Positions 29,317 through 38,792 of a stretch of 64,000 nt of DNA are shown here, one piece after another (the first letter of the stretch is position 1; every line of letters starts with the position of its first letter). Under the pieces are notes generated by a model. The model was given only the letters and a program-made list of their open reading frames with translations, ran no database searches and was not told the DNA's origin. The position numbers and the translations under genes were made by a program. The stretch is from contig NZ_QLNP01000089.1 of assembly GCF_003261175.1 (NCBI RefSeq), positions 1-64,000 on the forward strand, read 5' to 3'. The DNA comes from Arthrobacter globiformis (GTDB taxonomy: Bacteria; Actinomycetota; Actinomycetes; Actinomycetales; Micrococcaceae).

Positions 29317-29538
29317 TCAGCTGACGAGCGCCGCGATTCCGATGGCGGCCGTCGCGGCACCCAGCACCATGGACACCGTCACCAGGACCACGTGGACGGT
29401 GAGGAACTTCGTGGCCTTGCCGGCGGCGTCCCGTGCCCGCGGGTCCTTCATGACGCGGCGCAGGAACTGCGGCCACACCACCAGGGACCACACGCCCGAA
29501 ACGATCAGGACCAGGGCAAGGAAGGCAGCGACGTCCAC
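29317..29538 (-). CDS. Small membrane protein, SCO4848-like
   Basis: A 73-residue protein with two hydrophobic segments (about residues 5-24 and 47-70) separated by a basic stretch (RRVMKDPRARDAAGKATK). The GVWSLVVWPQFLRR region resembles the SCO4848 family of small actinobacterial membrane proteins of unknown function. It begins 4 bp after the DUF2505 gene, so the two are very likely co-transcribed and translationally coupled. Confidence 0.75.
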   Translation of the reverse strand: MDVAAFLALVLIVSGVWSLVVWPQFLRRVMKDPRARDAAGKATKFLTVHVVLVTVSMVLGAATAAIGIAALVS

Positions 29539-29542
29539 GGGC

Positions 29543-30040
29543 CTAGTGGCTTTCGAGCCAGGCCTGGGCCTGCTGCGACTGGATGTTCAGTGCCTTGCCC
29601 ACCATAGGCTCGGCGGCGTCGGCAATCTTGCCGCCCAGGAACGGCACGGAGGACGTGACGTTGCCTTCAAGTTCAATCCGCGTGCTGCTGCCGTCCGCCA
29701 CGAGACGCTGCACCGCGGCCACGTCGATCGGCGCGCCGGCGATCTTCAGGGAGATGGTGCTCTGGCGCGAGCCGTCGGCTGCGGGGGCGTCCCAGTTTTC
29801 CACCTGGGTCACCTTCAGGCTTTCGCCGACGAACTTGCGGGCGATTTCCGGCAGGCGCGTGGTGGGCAGGGTGCGCACCGACGTGGTGCTGAATTCCCCG
29901 GCGATGTCGCCTGCGACGGTGAAGGACTCGAGGGTGCCGCCGACGTATTCGCTGGTGTGGCGCTGGAAGTCCTCGTTCGCGAAGACTGCGGTGACGCTGT
30001 CGACGCCGTGGGGAAGGGTGGTGGAAGCACTCAGTGCCAT
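29543..30040 (-). CDS. DUF2505 domain-containing protein
   Basis: A 165-residue soluble protein starting MALSASTTLPHGVDSV, matching the actinobacterial DUF2505 family (a START/polyketide-cyclase-like fold inferred for the family). Recognisable parts are VFANEDFQRHTSEYVGG near the N-terminus and GKIADAAEPMVGKAL near the C-terminus. Function is unknown; lipid or other hydrophobic ligand binding is a fold-based guess. It is transcribed with the small membrane protein that follows. Confidence 0.8.
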   Translation of the reverse strand: MALSASTTLPHGVDSVTAVFANEDFQRHTSEYVGGTLESFTVAGDIAGEFSTTSVRTLPTTRLPEIARKFVGESLKVTQVENWDAPAADGSRQSTISLKIAGAPIDVAAVQRLVADGSSTRIELEGNVTSSVPFLGGKIADAAEPMVGKALNIQSQQAQAWLESH

Positions 30041-30087
30041 TGATCCTCCGTCGTTGTGGGGTCAGAACGCTTTTTGCTCACCACATC

Positions 30088-31722
30088 CTACGGGGTTGGC
30101 TGCGCTTCCCCGGCACCGGTACGTCGGGCATCGGGCTCTGCGCCACGCGTTTTCTCCTCGGCGGACAGCCTCCGGGCCGCCGCGGTGATGTTGCGGGACA
30201 TGGCCGGGAAGATGATGCTGTGGAACGGCAGAACAGCCAGCCAGTAGAGCCGCCCGCTGAGTCCTTTGGGGAAGAAGATCGCCCGCTGGCGGTAAAGGCT
30301 TCCCGTGCCGTCGGGCTCCACGCAGAGCTCCAGCCAGGCGCGTCCCGGCGCGCGCATTTCTGCCCGCAGGCGGAGCAGGCGGCCGCGCTCGATCCGCTCA
30401 ACGCGCCACCAGTCCACCACCTCGCCGGCCACCAGATGGTGCGGATGCCGCCGGCCCCGGAGCAGGCCCGCTCCGCCCGAGAGCTTGTCCAGCCAGCCGC
30501 GTACGCTCCACGCCAGTGGGAGCGAGTACCAGCCGTTGCGGCCGCCGATCCCCTCGATGACCGTCCACACATGTGCCACGTCCACATCGCTGGCAAAGGT
30601 CCGCTCGTCGACATACACCCGGTGCCCGGCCCAGCCCGGGTCGCTCGGCAGCGGGTCGGCGTCCGCTCCGGCGTTGGCCCAGGTGGTTTCCACCTGGCCG
30701 TCGCGTTCCTTGCCGAGCGCCAGGGCCACGGCCCCGCGGTAGCCGGTGAGACCGCCGTCGGGCTGCTTGATGTAGGTGTCGATGTCATGTTCGGCCGAGA
30801 CGGCATCGTGCTGGAGCGACTGGACCAGCGGCACGGACATGGACAGCGGAATCGGAGTCACGAGGGCAACCCACAGTCCGGCCAGCCTGGGCGCCGGCAC
30901 TGGAAGTGCCAGGACCGGCCGAGCCGGCAGGCCTGCCTCGGCCGCGTACTCCTTCATCATCCCGGCGTACGTCAGGACGTCCCGGCAGCCGATGTCGAAG
31001 GTGCGGTTGAGTGGTTCCGCCAGTGCGGCGGCTCCGACCAGGTAGTAGAGCACGTCCCGGACGGCGATGGCCTCGATCCGGTTGCGGACCCAGCTGGGCG
31101 CCGGCATGAGGGGCAGGGTTTCGGCGAGGTGGCGGATCATCTCGAACGACGCCGAGCCGGAGCCGATCACCACCCCGGCCTGGAACACGATGGCGTCCAC
31201 CGGGCCGGAGAGAAATACCTCACCCACCGCCTCCCGGGAGCGCATGTGCGTTGACAGTGCCGTGTTACGCGGGTGCAGGCCGCCCAGATAAACGATCCGC
31301 CGGACGGAGGCAGTTGCTGCGGCACCCGCCACAAGCTCTGCCATGGCTTTTTCCTTGGCCTCGAAACCGGAGCCCGCCGCCATGGAGTGGACCAGGTAAT
31401 ACAGCACGTCCACGCCCTGCAGGGCTTCCTCCAGCGCCGCGGAGTCGTCGAGGCTGCTGCGGACCACCTCGACGTCATCGAACCACGGAACGCCGGCGAT
31501 TTTCTCCGGGGACCGGACCAGCACCTTGACGCGGTGGCCGGCGTCCAGCAGTCGGGGGACCAGCCGCCCGCCGATGTACCCAGTGGCGCCGGTGACAAGC
31601 ACTGTCCGGGCCTCTTCTGCCCGGGCGTCCGCTGTCCGCACTTCGGGGCCGTCGCCGGCGTTTGCCGTTCCCCCAGTGCCGCTGTCAATTCCGCTGCTGT
31701 CATTTCCGGTTTGGTCGCTCAC
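30088..31722 (-). CDS. SDR-family NAD(P)-binding protein with C-terminal DUF2867
   Basis: A 544-residue protein. After an unstructured Ser/Gly/Asp-rich N-terminus (about 38 residues) comes an atypical short-chain dehydrogenase Rossmann fold with VTGATGYIGGRLVPRLLDAG and VDVLYYLVHSM. The DUF2867 region follows from about residue 345 (YVDERTFASDVDVAHVW to the C-terminus). Such fusions are annotated as NAD(P)H-binding or nucleoside-diphosphate-sugar epimerase-like; the substrate is unknown. The GTG start is strongly supported by AAGGAGA. It is divergent from mfd. Confidence 0.82.
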   Translation of the reverse strand: MSDQTGNDSSGIDSGTGGTANAGDGPEVRTADARAEEARTVLVTGATGYIGGRLVPRLLDAGHRVKVLVRSPEKIAGVPWFDDVEVVRSSLDDSAALEEALQGVDVLYYLVHSMAAGSGFEAKEKAMAELVAGAAATASVRRIVYLGGLHPRNTALSTHMRSREAVGEVFLSGPVDAIVFQAGVVIGSGSASFEMIRHLAETLPLMPAPSWVRNRIEAIAVRDVLYYLVGAAALAEPLNRTFDIGCRDVLTYAGMMKEYAAEAGLPARPVLALPVPAPRLAGLWVALVTPIPLSMSVPLVQSLQHDAVSAEHDIDTYIKQPDGGLTGYRGAVALALGKERDGQVETTWANAGADADPLPSDPGWAGHRVYVDERTFASDVDVAHVWTVIEGIGGRNGWYSLPLAWSVRGWLDKLSGGAGLLRGRRHPHHLVAGEVVDWWRVERIERGRLLRLRAEMRAPGRAWLELCVEPDGTGSLYRQRAIFFPKGLSGRLYWLAVLPFHSIIFPAMSRNITAAARRLSAEEKTRGAEPDARRTGAGEAQPTP

Positions 31723-31845
31723 GCGAGTCTCCTTGGGGCGGCGGCATGGCTGTGCTGGACTTCAGGATGTGCTGAATTTCACCTGCTCAGCAAGCTTACC
31801 AATGCGGCGCCCGCGGCCCGGATGCCGCGCGCGTGCCCGCAGGGG

Positions 31846-31851
31846 TAGGCT
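31846..31851 (+). promoter_or_regulatory. Candidate -10 box for mfd
   Basis: TAGGCT identical to the tatD box occurs 77 bp before the mfd ATG. No start codon follows at 6-7 nt, so if used it gives a transcript with a leader of roughly 70 nt. Confidence 0.35.
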
Positions 31852-31927
31852 GGAAGCCCCGGCATTCGCAAGAATCTCGGCTTTTCGTGTTGCCTGCGTT
31901 CGAATGAGATTCCAGGAGATCCTGCCC

Positions 31928-34900
31928 ATGAGCTCCAAAGGCCAGAGCCGCCAAGGCCGGCGCCCCACCGGCCAGTCCTCCAACGGCCTGCCCCTCGAGG
32001 GCCTGCGTCGCGCCCTTCAGACGGACAGGACGTTCGCCCGGGTGCAGGCCGAGGCGGCACGGAGCTTCAGCGGCCGCAGCGAGGACTACCAGATCAGCGC
32101 CCCCGCAGGTTTGCGGCCCGTGCTCCTGGCGGAGATGGCGGACGGCCTGCTGAAGACAGCAGAAAACGACGGCGCCGCCGCGGATCACACCGCGCCGGGG
32201 GTGGTCATGGCCGTCACCGCCACGGGACGCGAGGCCGAGGATCTTGCCGCCGCGCTCCGCGCCTACCTGCCGGCCAACGCCGTGGCCGAGTTCCCCAGCT
32301 GGGAAACCCTCCCGCATGAGCGGCTCTCCCCGCGTTCGGACACGGTGGGCCGCCGCCTGTCGGTCCTGCGGCGCCTGGCGCATCCTGAAGACGCAGCCCA
32401 CCGTGACAGCGCAATGCACCCTGATGGCGCAGCCCACCCGGAAAACGCGGCAGGCCCGCTCCGTGTGGTGGTGGCCCCGGTCCGGGCCGTGGTCCAGCCG
32501 ATCGTGGCCGGCCTGGGGGAACTGGTTCCGGTGACGCTGAAGGTCGGCCAGGAGGTCCCGTTCAATGACGTGATCCGGAACCTTGCGGCCGCCGCCTACT
32601 CCCGCGTGGACATGGTCACGCACCGTGGCGAATTCGCCGTCCGCGGCGGCATCCTCGACGTGTTCCCGCCCACCGAGGACCACCCCATCCGGGTGGAGTT
32701 CTTCGGCGACGAGGTGGACCAGATGCGCTGGTTCGCCGTCGCCGACCAGCGCTCGCTGTCAGCCCCCGGCGTGCACCACCCCACCGAACTCCACGCCCCG
32801 CCGTGCCGGGAAATCCTCATCACGCCGTCGGTCATGTCCCGGGCTGCCACCCTGAAGTCCCAGCTGCCCGCTGCTGCCGACATGCTGGAGAAGATCGCCG
32901 GCGGCATTGCCGTGGAAGGCATGGAATCCCTGGCGCCCGTCCTCGTGGACGCCATGGTCCCGTTCATGGAACAGCTGCCCGCGGGTTCCATCTCGGTGAT
33001 CATCGAACCGGAGAAAGTCCGCACCCGCGCCCACGACCTCGCGGCCACCAACGAGGAGTTCCTGGAAGCGGCCTGGTCCACGGCCTCCGACGGCGGGACC
33101 GCGCCGCTGGATCTTAGCTCGCAGGCCTCGGCAGCCCTGCACTCCGCCAGCTTCCGTTCCCTGGCCGAGACCCGCTCCGCGGCCCTTGGCAACGAGGTGT
33201 CCTGGTGGTCCATCACGTCGCTGGCCACGGACGAGGAACTGACGCCGGACATTGACGTGCTCAACCTGCACGCCCGGGAACCGCGCGGCTACCAGGGCGA
33301 CGTGGCGGAAATGATGGACTTTATCGGCTCGCACGTGCGGGACCAGTGGCGGATCGTGGTGGCCACCGAAGGCCCGGGCCCCGCGCAGCGCCTGGCCGAA
33401 CTGTTCCACGACGCGGACATCCCCTGCGCGCGGGTGGACACACTGGACCACGAACCCCAGGCGGGGATCATCGAGGTGACCACTGCCGCCGTCGGACGCG
33501 GGTTTGTCCTGGACGGACTGAAACTCGGTCTCCTGACCGAGGCTGATTTGCTGGGCCGTACCTCCGCAGGCTCCACGAAAGACATGCGCCGCATGCCGTC
33601 CAAGCGGCGGAACGCCGTGGATCCGCTGCAGCTGGTGGCTGGCGACTTCGTGGTCCATGAACAGCACGGCATCGGCCGGTTCGTGGAGCTGATCCAGCGG
33701 AAGGTGGCGGGTGGCGGCGACGGCGTCCGCGAGTACCTGGTGCTGGAGTACGCGCCGTCCAAGCGCGGGGCGCCGGGGGACAGGCTGTTCGTACCCACCG
33801 ACCAGCTGGACCAGGTGACCCGCTACGTCGGCGGCGACACCCCCGTGCTCAGCAAGATGGGCGGCGCGGACTGGGCCAGCACCAAGTCCAAGGCGCGCCG
33901 GGCGGTCAAGGAAATCGCCGGCGAGCTCATCCGGCTCTACTCAGCCCGGATGGCCTCTCGCGGCCATGCTTTCGCGCCGGACACGCCGTGGCAGCGCGAG
34001 CTGGAGGAGGCCTTCCCGTATGTGGAAACCCCGGACCAGCTCACCACCATCAACGAGGTCAAGGCCGACATGGAGCGGGAGATCCCCATGGACCGGCTGG
34101 TGTCCGGCGACGTCGGCTACGGCAAGACCGAGATCGCCGTCCGCGCAGCCTTCAAGGCGGTGCAGGACGGCAAGCAGGTGGCCGTGCTGGTGCCAACCAC
34201 CCTGCTCGCGCAGCAGCACTATGAGACGTTCACCGAGCGGTTCTCCGGCTTCCCGCTGCGCGTCAAGCCGCTGTCCCGGTTCCAGGCGTCCAAGGAAGCC
34301 AAGGAAACCGCCGAGGGCGTGAAGAACGGCTCCGTGGACGTGGTGATCGGCACGCACCGGCTGCTGTCCAAGGACTTCGAGTTCAAGGACCTCGGCCTGG
34401 TGATCGTGGACGAGGAGCAGCGTTTCGGCGTCGAGCACAAGGAAGCGCTGAAGAAGATGCGCACCAACGTCGATGTCCTGGCCATGAGCGCCACCCCGAT
34501 TCCGCGCACCTTGGAGATGTCCCTGACCGGCATCCGAGAAACCTCCACGCTGGCCACCCCGCCGGAGGAGCGCCACCCCGTGCTCACCTACGTGGGGCCT
34601 TACACGGACAAGCAGACGTCCGCGGCCATCCGCCGCGAACTGATGCGCGAGGGCCAGGTGTTCCTCGTCCACAACCGCGTGTCCACGATTGAAAAGACCG
34701 CGGCCAAAATCCGCGAACTCGTCCCCGAGGCCAGGGTGGAGGTGGCGCACGGCAAGATGTCCGAGAGCCGCCTGGAACAGATGATCGTGGACTTCTGGGA
34801 GAAGCGTTTCGACGTCCTCGTGTGCACCACCATCATCGAAACCGGCCTGGACATCTCCAACGCCAATACCCTGATTGTGGACGGCGCGGACAAGTACGGC

Positions 34901-35692
34901 CTGTCGCAGCTCCACCAGCTGCGCGGACGCGTCGGCCGCGGACGCGAACGCGCCTACGCCTACTTCCTCTACCCCTCCGAAAAGCCTTTGGGCGAGGTGG
35001 CCCTGGAACGGCTGAAGGCCGTGGCCACCCACAACGAGCTCGGCGCGGGCATGCAGCTGGCCATGAAGGACCTGGAAATCCGCGGCGCCGGCAACCTGCT
35101 GGGCGGTGAACAGTCCGGCCACATCCAGGGCGTCGGCTTCGACCTCTACATCAGGCTGGTGGGCGAGGCCGTGGCCGAGTACCGCGGTGAAGCCGAGGAG
35201 AAGGCGGCCGAGATGAAGATCGAGCTGCCCGTCAACGCGCACCTGCCGCACGACTACGTGCCGGGGGAGCGGCTGCGGCTGGAGGCCTACCGGAAGCTGG
35301 CGTCGGCCATCACCAACGAGGCCATCGACGAGGTCCTCGCCGAGCTCGTGGACCGCTACGGCGAGCCGCCGCTGCCCGCCCAGAACCTCGTCGCCGTCGC
35401 GCGCTTCCGGGTGGGCGCCCGCGAAGCCGGGCTCTCCGACGTCGCCCTGCAGGGAAACTTCATCAAGTTCTCCCCGGCGCAGCTTCCCGAATCGAAGACC
35501 ATGCGGCTCAACCGCATGTACCCGGGCGCGCAGTCCAAGCCCGCCCTCGACGCCGTCCTCATCCCCAAGCCGAAAACCGCAAGGATCGGCGGCCGCGACC
35601 TGCAGGACGCCGAAATCCTCGCATGGGCCGACGGCGTCATCCGCAACATTTTCTCCGACGCTCCGGTCCCGCTCGAAGCCACGAAGGGCTAG
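31928..35692 (+). CDS. mfd: Transcription-repair coupling factor
   Basis: A 1254-residue Mfd translocase that removes RNA polymerase stalled at DNA lesions and recruits UvrA. It has the UvrB-homology N-terminus (FPSWETLPHERLSPRSDTVG), the RNA-polymerase-interaction domain (GDFVVHEQHGIGRFVEL), a superfamily 2 helicase core with Walker A SGDVGYGKTEIAVRAAF, the DEEQ box (VDEEQRFGVEHKEAL), SATPIPRTLEMSL and motif VI (QLRGRVGRGRERAY), and a C-terminal TRCF domain. ATG 31928 follows AGGAGA. Residues 151-177 form a His/Pro/Ala repeat not expected in Mfd, which explains part of its slightly long size. Confidence 0.95.
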   Translation: MSSKGQSRQGRRPTGQSSNGLPLEGLRRALQTDRTFARVQAEAARSFSGRSEDYQISAPAGLRPVLLAEMADGLLKTAENDGAAADHTAPGVVMAVTATGREAEDLAAALRAYLPANAVAEFPSWETLPHERLSPRSDTVGRRLSVLRRLAHPEDAAHRDSAMHPDGAAHPENAAGPLRVVVAPVRAVVQPIVAGLGELVPVTLKVGQEVPFNDVIRNLAAAAYSRVDMVTHRGEFAVRGGILDVFPPTEDHPIRVEFFGDEVDQMRWFAVADQRSLSAPGVHHPTELHAPPCREILITPSVMSRAATLKSQLPAAADMLEKIAGGIAVEGMESLAPVLVDAMVPFMEQLPAGSISVIIEPEKVRTRAHDLAATNEEFLEAAWSTASDGGTAPLDLSSQASAALHSASFRSLAETRSAALGNEVSWWSITSLATDEELTPDIDVLNLHAREPRGYQGDVAEMMDFIGSHVRDQWRIVVATEGPGPAQRLAELFHDADIPCARVDTLDHEPQAGIIEVTTAAVGRGFVLDGLKLGLLTEADLLGRTSAGSTKDMRRMPSKRRNAVDPLQLVAGDFVVHEQHGIGRFVELIQRKVAGGGDGVREYLVLEYAPSKRGAPGDRLFVPTDQLDQVTRYVGGDTPVLSKMGGADWASTKSKARRAVKEIAGELIRLYSARMASRGHAFAPDTPWQRELEEAFPYVETPDQLTTINEVKADMEREIPMDRLVSGDVGYGKTEIAVRAAFKAVQDGKQVAVLVPTTLLAQQHYETFTERFSGFPLRVKPLSRFQASKEAKETAEGVKNGSVDVVIGTHRLLSKDFEFKDLGLVIVDEEQRFGVEHKEALKKMRTNVDVLAMSATPIPRTLEMSLTGIRETSTLATPPEERHPVLTYVGPYTDKQTSAAIRRELMREGQVFLVHNRVSTIEKTAAKIRELVPEARVEVAHGKMSESRLEQMIVDFWEKRFDVLVCTTIIETGLDISNANTLIVDGADKYGLSQLHQLRGRVGRGRERAYAYFLYPSEKPLGEVALERLKAVATHNELGAGMQLAMKDLEIRGAGNLLGGEQSGHIQGVGFDLYIRLVGEAVAEYRGEAEEKAAEMKIELPVNAHLPHDYVPGERLRLEAYRKLASAITNEAIDEVLAELVDRYGEPPLPAQNLVAVARFRVGAREAGLSDVALQGNFIKFSPAQLPESKTMRLNRMYPGAQSKPALDAVLIPKPKTARIGGRDLQDAEILAWADGVIRNIFSDAPVPLEATKG

Positions 35693-35697
35693 CCGTG

Positions 35698-36519
35698 ATG
35701 GGAGGACACCACGCCGCGTCAGGGGCCGCGGCGTGGGTGGCTATTGCCTCGACGGGGCCGTACACCCTGGGCTGGTATCCGCTGGACGCCACCGGCGTGC
35801 TGATCGGCGGCATGGCGACGGCGGGCACCGCCCTCGTGTGCGACTGGGACCACCGCTCCAGCACCGTGGCGCACTCGCTGCCGCCGCTGTCCAACATGAT
35901 CGCCGTGGGCATCGAGAATGCCAGCGGCGGCCACCGGCAGGGCACGCATTCGGTGCTGGGGGCGGCCATGTTCGTGCTGCTCGCCGCGGTGGCGGCGCAG
36001 ATCCAGCTTGACACTCCGTGGGGCGTGCTGTCCGTCGGCGCCGGGCTGCTGTGCATGTTCATGATCAACATCGCGGCCAAGGCGCTGAAGCTGTTTCCGA
36101 AGTCCGGGTGGATCAGCAACTGGATCTTCGCCCTGGTCATGGCCGGCCTGGTGACGTGGTTTGCACCGCACCAGTGGACGTGGCTGCCCATGTCCATGCT
36201 GATCGGCGTCGTGGTCCACATTGTGGGGGACATGGTGACCACCGGCGGTGTTCCGCTGCTCTGGCCGCTGGTGGTCAAGCCGCCACGGTTCCTGCGCCGT
36301 TTGTGGGTGTTGCGGAACTTCTGGCGGCCCAACGGCGCCTTCTCCATCCCGCTGCTGGGCCGGGCCGGGTCACGGCGGGAGTGGCTGGTGCTGATCCCGG
36401 TGAGCGGCTACGCGATGGTGGGAATGTGCTTGGCGGCCTGGTCGCTGGCCGGCACCCATTTCCCTGCGGCGCTGGCCCTGGCCAGCCGGCTGGCCAGCAG
36501 CCTGCTCGGACTAACCTGA
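35698..36519 (+). CDS. Membrane-bound metal-dependent hydrolase (YdjM/LexA-binding type)
   Basis: A 273-residue membrane protein beginning 5 bp after mfd. The N-terminus carries histidine-rich metal motifs typical of the family: GGHHAASG, DWDHRSSTVAHSLPPLSN and GHRQGTHSVLG. At least five hydrophobic segments follow. HIVGDMVTTGGVPLLWP near residue 190 holds a further His/Asp pair. The family is annotated as putative zinc-dependent phosphohydrolases; substrate unknown. A GTG at 35695 directly abuts the ATG and is equally possible. Confidence 0.83.
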   Translation: MGGHHAASGAAAWVAIASTGPYTLGWYPLDATGVLIGGMATAGTALVCDWDHRSSTVAHSLPPLSNMIAVGIENASGGHRQGTHSVLGAAMFVLLAAVAAQIQLDTPWGVLSVGAGLLCMFMINIAAKALKLFPKSGWISNWIFALVMAGLVTWFAPHQWTWLPMSMLIGVVVHIVGDMVTTGGVPLLWPLVVKPPRFLRRLWVLRNFWRPNGAFSIPLLGRAGSRREWLVLIPVSGYAMVGMCLAAWSLAGTHFPAALALASRLASSLLGLT

Positions 36520-36581
36520 CCGCGGGCTGCCCCGAGGCCGGCCGCCCTGACACACAGGACTGCCGTGATTCACAGGTTAAA

Positions 36582-36617
36582 AAGCTGAAGCCCCGGAACA
36601 TTCCGGGGCTTCAGCTT
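36582..36617. terminator. Bidirectional intrinsic terminator
   Basis: A perfect 17-bp stem (36582-36598 with 36601-36617) lies between convergent genes. On the minus strand it is followed by TTTTT, ideal for ending the small membrane-protein/deoC transcript; on the plus strand the following bases are mixed. Confidence 0.9.
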
Positions 36618-36634
36618 CAAAGTCTGCGTGGCGT

Positions 36635-36868
36635 TTAGTATTCGCCGGCGGAATCCGAGCGGCCGGTGATGGTCTGCGGGATCCAGAACGCAAGGGCGAA
36701 CAGGCCAAGGCACACGGCCATCGGCCACGGGTTCTCCAGGGACAGGAAGGACAGCGAGTAGATGGAACCCAGGAACAGGGCCATGAAGACCACAAAAAGA
36801 ACGATGCTGCCAACCAGGGTGTTCTCGTTCTGGGGCGTCTTTACCTGCTGGTCAATCTTGCTGGACAT
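36635..36868 (-). CDS. Hypothetical two-segment membrane protein
   Basis: A 77-residue protein with a polar N-terminus, two hydrophobic segments (about residues 19-42 and 48-65, separated by SLENPWP) and a polar tail. The ATG follows a near-perfect GAGGAGG, and an intrinsic terminator lies just downstream, so it is a real gene. I do not recognise a family. It is 46 bp downstream of deoC and probably co-transcribed. Confidence 0.75.
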   Translation of the reverse strand: MSSKIDQQVKTPQNENTLVGSIVLFVVFMALFLGSIYSLSFLSLENPWPMAVCLGLFALAFWIPQTITGRSDSAGEY

Positions 36869-36914
36869 TCATTCCTCCTCGGCCCCGCGGGGCTCAAACT
36901 GTGGCTGCCGCCGG

Positions 36915-37652
36915 TCAGTACGCAGACGAACCCTGTTCGCCGTTGACGATTGCAATACCGGAGCTGGCGCCAATACGTGTTGCACCTGCAGCAATCATAG
37001 CCTGTGCGTCCTCGAGCGAGCGCACGCCGCCGGAGGCCTTGACGCCCAGGTCCGGGCCCACGGTTCGCCGCATGAGGGCCACATCCTCGACCGTGGCGCC
37101 GCCGCCGTTGAAGCCCGTTGAGGTCTTGACGAAGTCGGCGCCGGCCTCCACGGCCGCTTCGCAGGCCAGGACCTTCTGGTCATCGCTGAGCAGGGCAGTC
37201 TCGATGATGACCTTGAGGATGGCCTCGCCCTGGTGGACGGCTTCGGCGACAGCCTTGATGTCGTCCACCAGGGCGCCCTTGTCCGAGGCCCTGGCCGCAG
37301 CGATGTCGATGACCATGTCCACTTCGTCGGCGCCGTCCAGCACGGCCCCGCGGGCCTCGAACGCCTTGACGTCGCCGGGCGTGGCGCCCAGCGGGAAACC
37401 CACCACGGAACACGTGAGCACGCCGGTACCCTTGAGCGCCGTCTTCACCGTCTTGACCCACACCGGGTTCACGCACACCGACTTGAACCTGTACTCGGCG
37501 GCCTCGGCGCACACCTTGAGGATGTCCGCCTCGCTGGCCTCCGGCTTCAGCAGCGTGTGGTCGATGAAGGAAGCGATGCCCTGCGCCCCGCGGCCTTCCC
37601 CGGCAGATCCTGTGGGGCTGGTCGCGGTGCCCGTGCTGGCTTCGTTGCTCAT
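36915..37652 (-). CDS. deoC: Deoxyribose-phosphate aldolase
   Basis: A 245-residue class I aldolase cleaving 2-deoxyribose 5-phosphate to glyceraldehyde 3-phosphate and acetaldehyde in deoxynucleoside salvage. Signatures are [29 protein letters not shown], the Schiff-base lysine K176 in [10 protein letters not shown], and the second lysine in [11 protein letters not shown]. The first ~22 residues are a Ser/Thr/Gly-rich extension. ATG 37652 has AAAGGA at good spacing; ATG 37667 would add five residues. Confidence 0.94.
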   Translation of the reverse strand: MSNEASTGTATSPTGSAGEGRGAQGIASFIDHTLLKPEASEADILKVCAEAAEYRFKSVCVNPVWVKTVKTALKGTGVLTCSVVGFPLGATPGDVKAFEARGAVLDGADEVDMVIDIAAARASDKGALVDDIKAVAEAVHQGEAILKVIIETALLSDDQKVLACEAAVEAGADFVKTSTGFNGGGATVEDVALMRRTVGPDLGVKASGGVRSLEDAQAMIAAGATRIGASSGIAIVNGEQGSSAY

Positions 37653-37735
37653 GCTGGTCCTTTCCATGGGCCTTTGGCCGGAGGCGCCCCGGGTGTCGCG
37701 GCGCCCTTGCGAACCATCCTGCCACAGCAGGAAAG

Positions 37736-38596
37736 CTAGGCAGCGGTGGCCAGTTGCCCGACGGTAAGTGCCGCCATGAGCTCGGCCGCGCAGACGCCGG
37801 CAGCTGACCCGGACGCCACCAGCAGACCCAGCCGCACGCCGTCGAACGCTGCCGCGTCCCCGACGGCCCAGATGCCCGGCACGGACGTGCGGAAGTCGCG
37901 GCCGACGACGATCCCTCCGGACGCCGCCGTCATCACGCCCGCGGCGGCAGCCAGACCGTCCTGGGGTGTGCGGTCCTCGGCGAGGACCACCAGGTCGCCG
38001 CTCATGCTGCTGCCGTCCTCGAACACGACACCGGCAGCCGGCAGCACAGAGCCAGCAAGCGTCGGCACGACGGCGACGGGCCGGGCAGTGGTGCGGACCG
38101 GCCGGACGCCGCGGGCGCGGAGTACCGCTTCGGCCTGCCCGGCGGCGGGACCCGTGCCCACCAGAATGCCCAGCGGCCTGCGGCCGAGCACCCGGGTGAC
38201 TTCCTTGACGGCGTGGCCGATCTTCGCGGCGTCATCGATGGTGGAGTAGCTGAGGCAGCGGCCGGCGCCGTCGACAGGGGAGTCCACCGGGGCCGAGCCG
38301 GTGGCGATGACCAGCTGGTCGTAGCCGAACTCCAGGCCGTCGGCGGTGGTGACCACCCTGGCGGCGGCGTCGATGTGGCTGGCGGGCTGGCCGAAGCGCA
38401 CTGTGACGAACGGCAGGGCGGCCAGTTCCAGCAGGTCCTCGGGGGCGTCGTCGCGGCTGCTCAGCACCGTGACGGTTCCGGGGAACTGTGCGGCGGCCAG
38501 CTGGGCCACGAGGGCCTGGGCTGCCGGGCCTGCCCCGGCGATAACGATCTTGGCGGCAGGGGTGGCGGTGGACGGAAACTGTGCCGGAGCGGACAT
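37736..38596 (-). CDS. Small FAD-dependent NAD(P)-oxidoreductase, NirB-N-terminus-like
   Basis: A 286-residue flavoprotein with two dinucleotide-binding loops, [17 protein letters not shown] near the N-terminus and [17 protein letters not shown] near residue 150, plus the FAD-contacting [16 protein letters not shown] near the C-terminus. It resembles the FAD/NAD(P)H module of nitrite reductase NirB encoded 3 kb away but lacks the LPYDRVALSK segment after the first loop and all cluster-binding domains. Its place at the edge of the nitrate cluster suggests an accessory electron-transfer or regulatory role; that is inference. The ATG follows GAAAGGG. Confidence 0.78.
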   Translation of the reverse strand: MSAPAQFPSTATPAAKIVIAGAGPAAQALVAQLAAAQFPGTVTVLSSRDDAPEDLLELAALPFVTVRFGQPASHIDAAARVVTTADGLEFGYDQLVIATGSAPVDSPVDGAGRCLSYSTIDDAAKIGHAVKEVTRVLGRRPLGILVGTGPAAGQAEAVLRARGVRPVRTTARPVAVVPTLAGSVLPAAGVVFEDGSSMSGDLVVLAEDRTPQDGLAAAAGVMTAASGGIVVGRDFRTSVPGIWAVGDAAAFDGVRLGLLVASGSAAGVCAAELMAALTVGQLATAA

Positions 38597-38754
38597 GTGC
38601 TGGCCCTTTCGAAAGCTGCACCAGGCGGGCCGATCTGGGCCCTGTTGTGCTGATGGGACCCAGCCTAGGGGGAACGTTTTTCGCGGGTGTTTCCCTGGTG
38701 TTGCCTGTTCTTCTCGGCCCGTTCGCCAGTATTTACGGACCGGTAATGGCGTGG

Positions 38755-38781
38755 GTCACACCGCGGTGACTCCACGGTGAC
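38755..38781 (-). promoter_or_regulatory. Three 11-bp-phased GTNAC repeats, regulator box candidate
   Basis: Read on the minus strand, GTCAC (38781-38777), GTCAC (38770-38766) and GTGAC (38759-38755) repeat with an exact 11-bp period, the spacing used by OmpR/PhoB-type winged-helix regulators such as GlnR, PhoP or an NnaR-like protein. They lie about 160-185 bp upstream of the flavoprotein start. Confidence 0.4.
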
Positions 38782-38792
38782 AAGGCAACGCG

